From Gammaproteobacteria bacterium (GTDB lineage: Bacteria > Pseudomonadota > Gammaproteobacteria > Acidiferrobacterales > SZUA-150): 6,026 nucleotides of DNA. Of the stretch, positions 5,831 through 6,026 are shown piece after piece; within the stretch, counting starts at the first letter, position 1, and every line of letters begins with the position of its first letter. Location: assembly GCA_029880755.1 (NCBI GenBank), contig JAOUNW010000118.1:1-6026 (forward strand). The letters run 5' to 3'. The notes beneath the pieces are model-generated. The model was not told the DNA's origin and searched no databases. It worked only from the letters and a program-made list of their open reading frames with translations. The translations under genes and the position numbers were made by a program.

Positions 5831-6026
5831 ACACGCGCCCCATAAATAGCGTCAGCTCTTTGCCGGAATCGGTCCACCAACTCAGTGGCAATGGTTTCAA
5901 ACACAGGGCCCAGAGCAATTTTTATCAAGGGACTGGCAAAAGCAAATTCAAGATCCAGGGTGATCTTGGAGGCGTCTTCACTCAGCGATTCAAACAGCCA
6001 GTAACCATGAAGCTTTTTAAATGGTC
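5827..6026 (-). CDS. ratA: RatA/COQ10-like START-domain protein, C-terminal part (cut by window)
   Basis: Translating the - strand with codons ending at 5827 gives 65 residues with no stop before TGA (complement of 5827-5829). The sequence shows PFKKLHGYWLFESLSED, then ITLDLEFAFASPLIKIALGP, then VFETIATELVDRFRQRADAIYG, the C-terminal third of the polyketide cyclase/START fold family that includes RatA and eukaryotic Coq10. In E. coli RatA was reported to associate with the 50S ribosomal subunit, and a ubiquinone-related role has been proposed for the family; which applies here is not decidable from sequence. Full proteins are about 145 residues, so the N-terminal half lies to the right of the window. 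It overlaps rnfH by 4 bases and forms an operon with it. In relatives smpB lies next, outside the window. Confidence 0.92.
   Translation of the reverse strand, partial: PFKKLHGYWLFESLSEDASKITLDLEFAFASPLIKIALGPVFETIATELVDRFRQRADAIYGARV

Noticed and set aside
1..6026. Mobile elements, CRISPR arrays, tRNA or rRNA genes, prophage or defence systems
   Set aside because: No transposase, integrase, repeated spacer pattern, cloverleaf or defence domain was seen, and nearly all DNA is explained by conserved housekeeping or stress genes.

Overview
The window is an ordinary, densely packed proteobacterial chromosome segment. A gammaproteobacterium is most likely. The order recN ... fur - bamE - rnfH - ratA matches the recN-fur-omlA-rnfH-ratA-smpB neighbourhood I know from Pseudomonas and its relatives, and nadK next to recN is also common in gamma/betaproteobacteria. 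The codon usage looks mid-GC and even across the window. I cannot name the genus from sequence alone.

Layout, left to right. (1) Positions 1-2616, + strand: the 3' part of nadK (NAD kinase), complete recN (SMC-like DNA repair ATPase) 2 bp later, and a short stand-alone ArgA-type GNAT acetyltransferase 19 bp after recN. This looks like one transcription unit, closed by a strong hairpin at 2642-2667. (2) Positions 2697-4517: a divergent pair made of a peroxiredoxin-glutaredoxin fusion (- strand) and oxyR (+ strand). Their 162-bp spacer holds a near-perfect four-element OxyR operator (3544-3580). (3) Positions 4536-4973: fur on the - strand, convergent with oxyR. (4) Positions 5084-5494: bamE, an outer-membrane assembly lipoprotein, divergent from fur. 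(5) Positions 5531-6026, - strand: rnfH and the 3' part of ratA, sharing a GTGA stop/start overlap. ratA runs off the right edge, so both outermost genes are cut by the window.

How the genes fit together. The middle is a redox and iron control block. OxyR senses peroxide through a conserved cysteine pair and very likely controls the adjacent glutathione-dependent peroxidase, while Fur next door controls iron, whose excess makes peroxide harmful. nadK (NADPH supply, which drives glutathione reduction) and recN (repair of double-strand breaks) are functionally compatible neighbours, but that link is inference. I see no mobile element, CRISPR array, RNA gene or clearly new system. The points most worth a second look are the OxyR operator architecture, the placement of the prx-grx/oxyR pair between recN and fur, and the short ArgA-type enzyme with a cysteine cluster.
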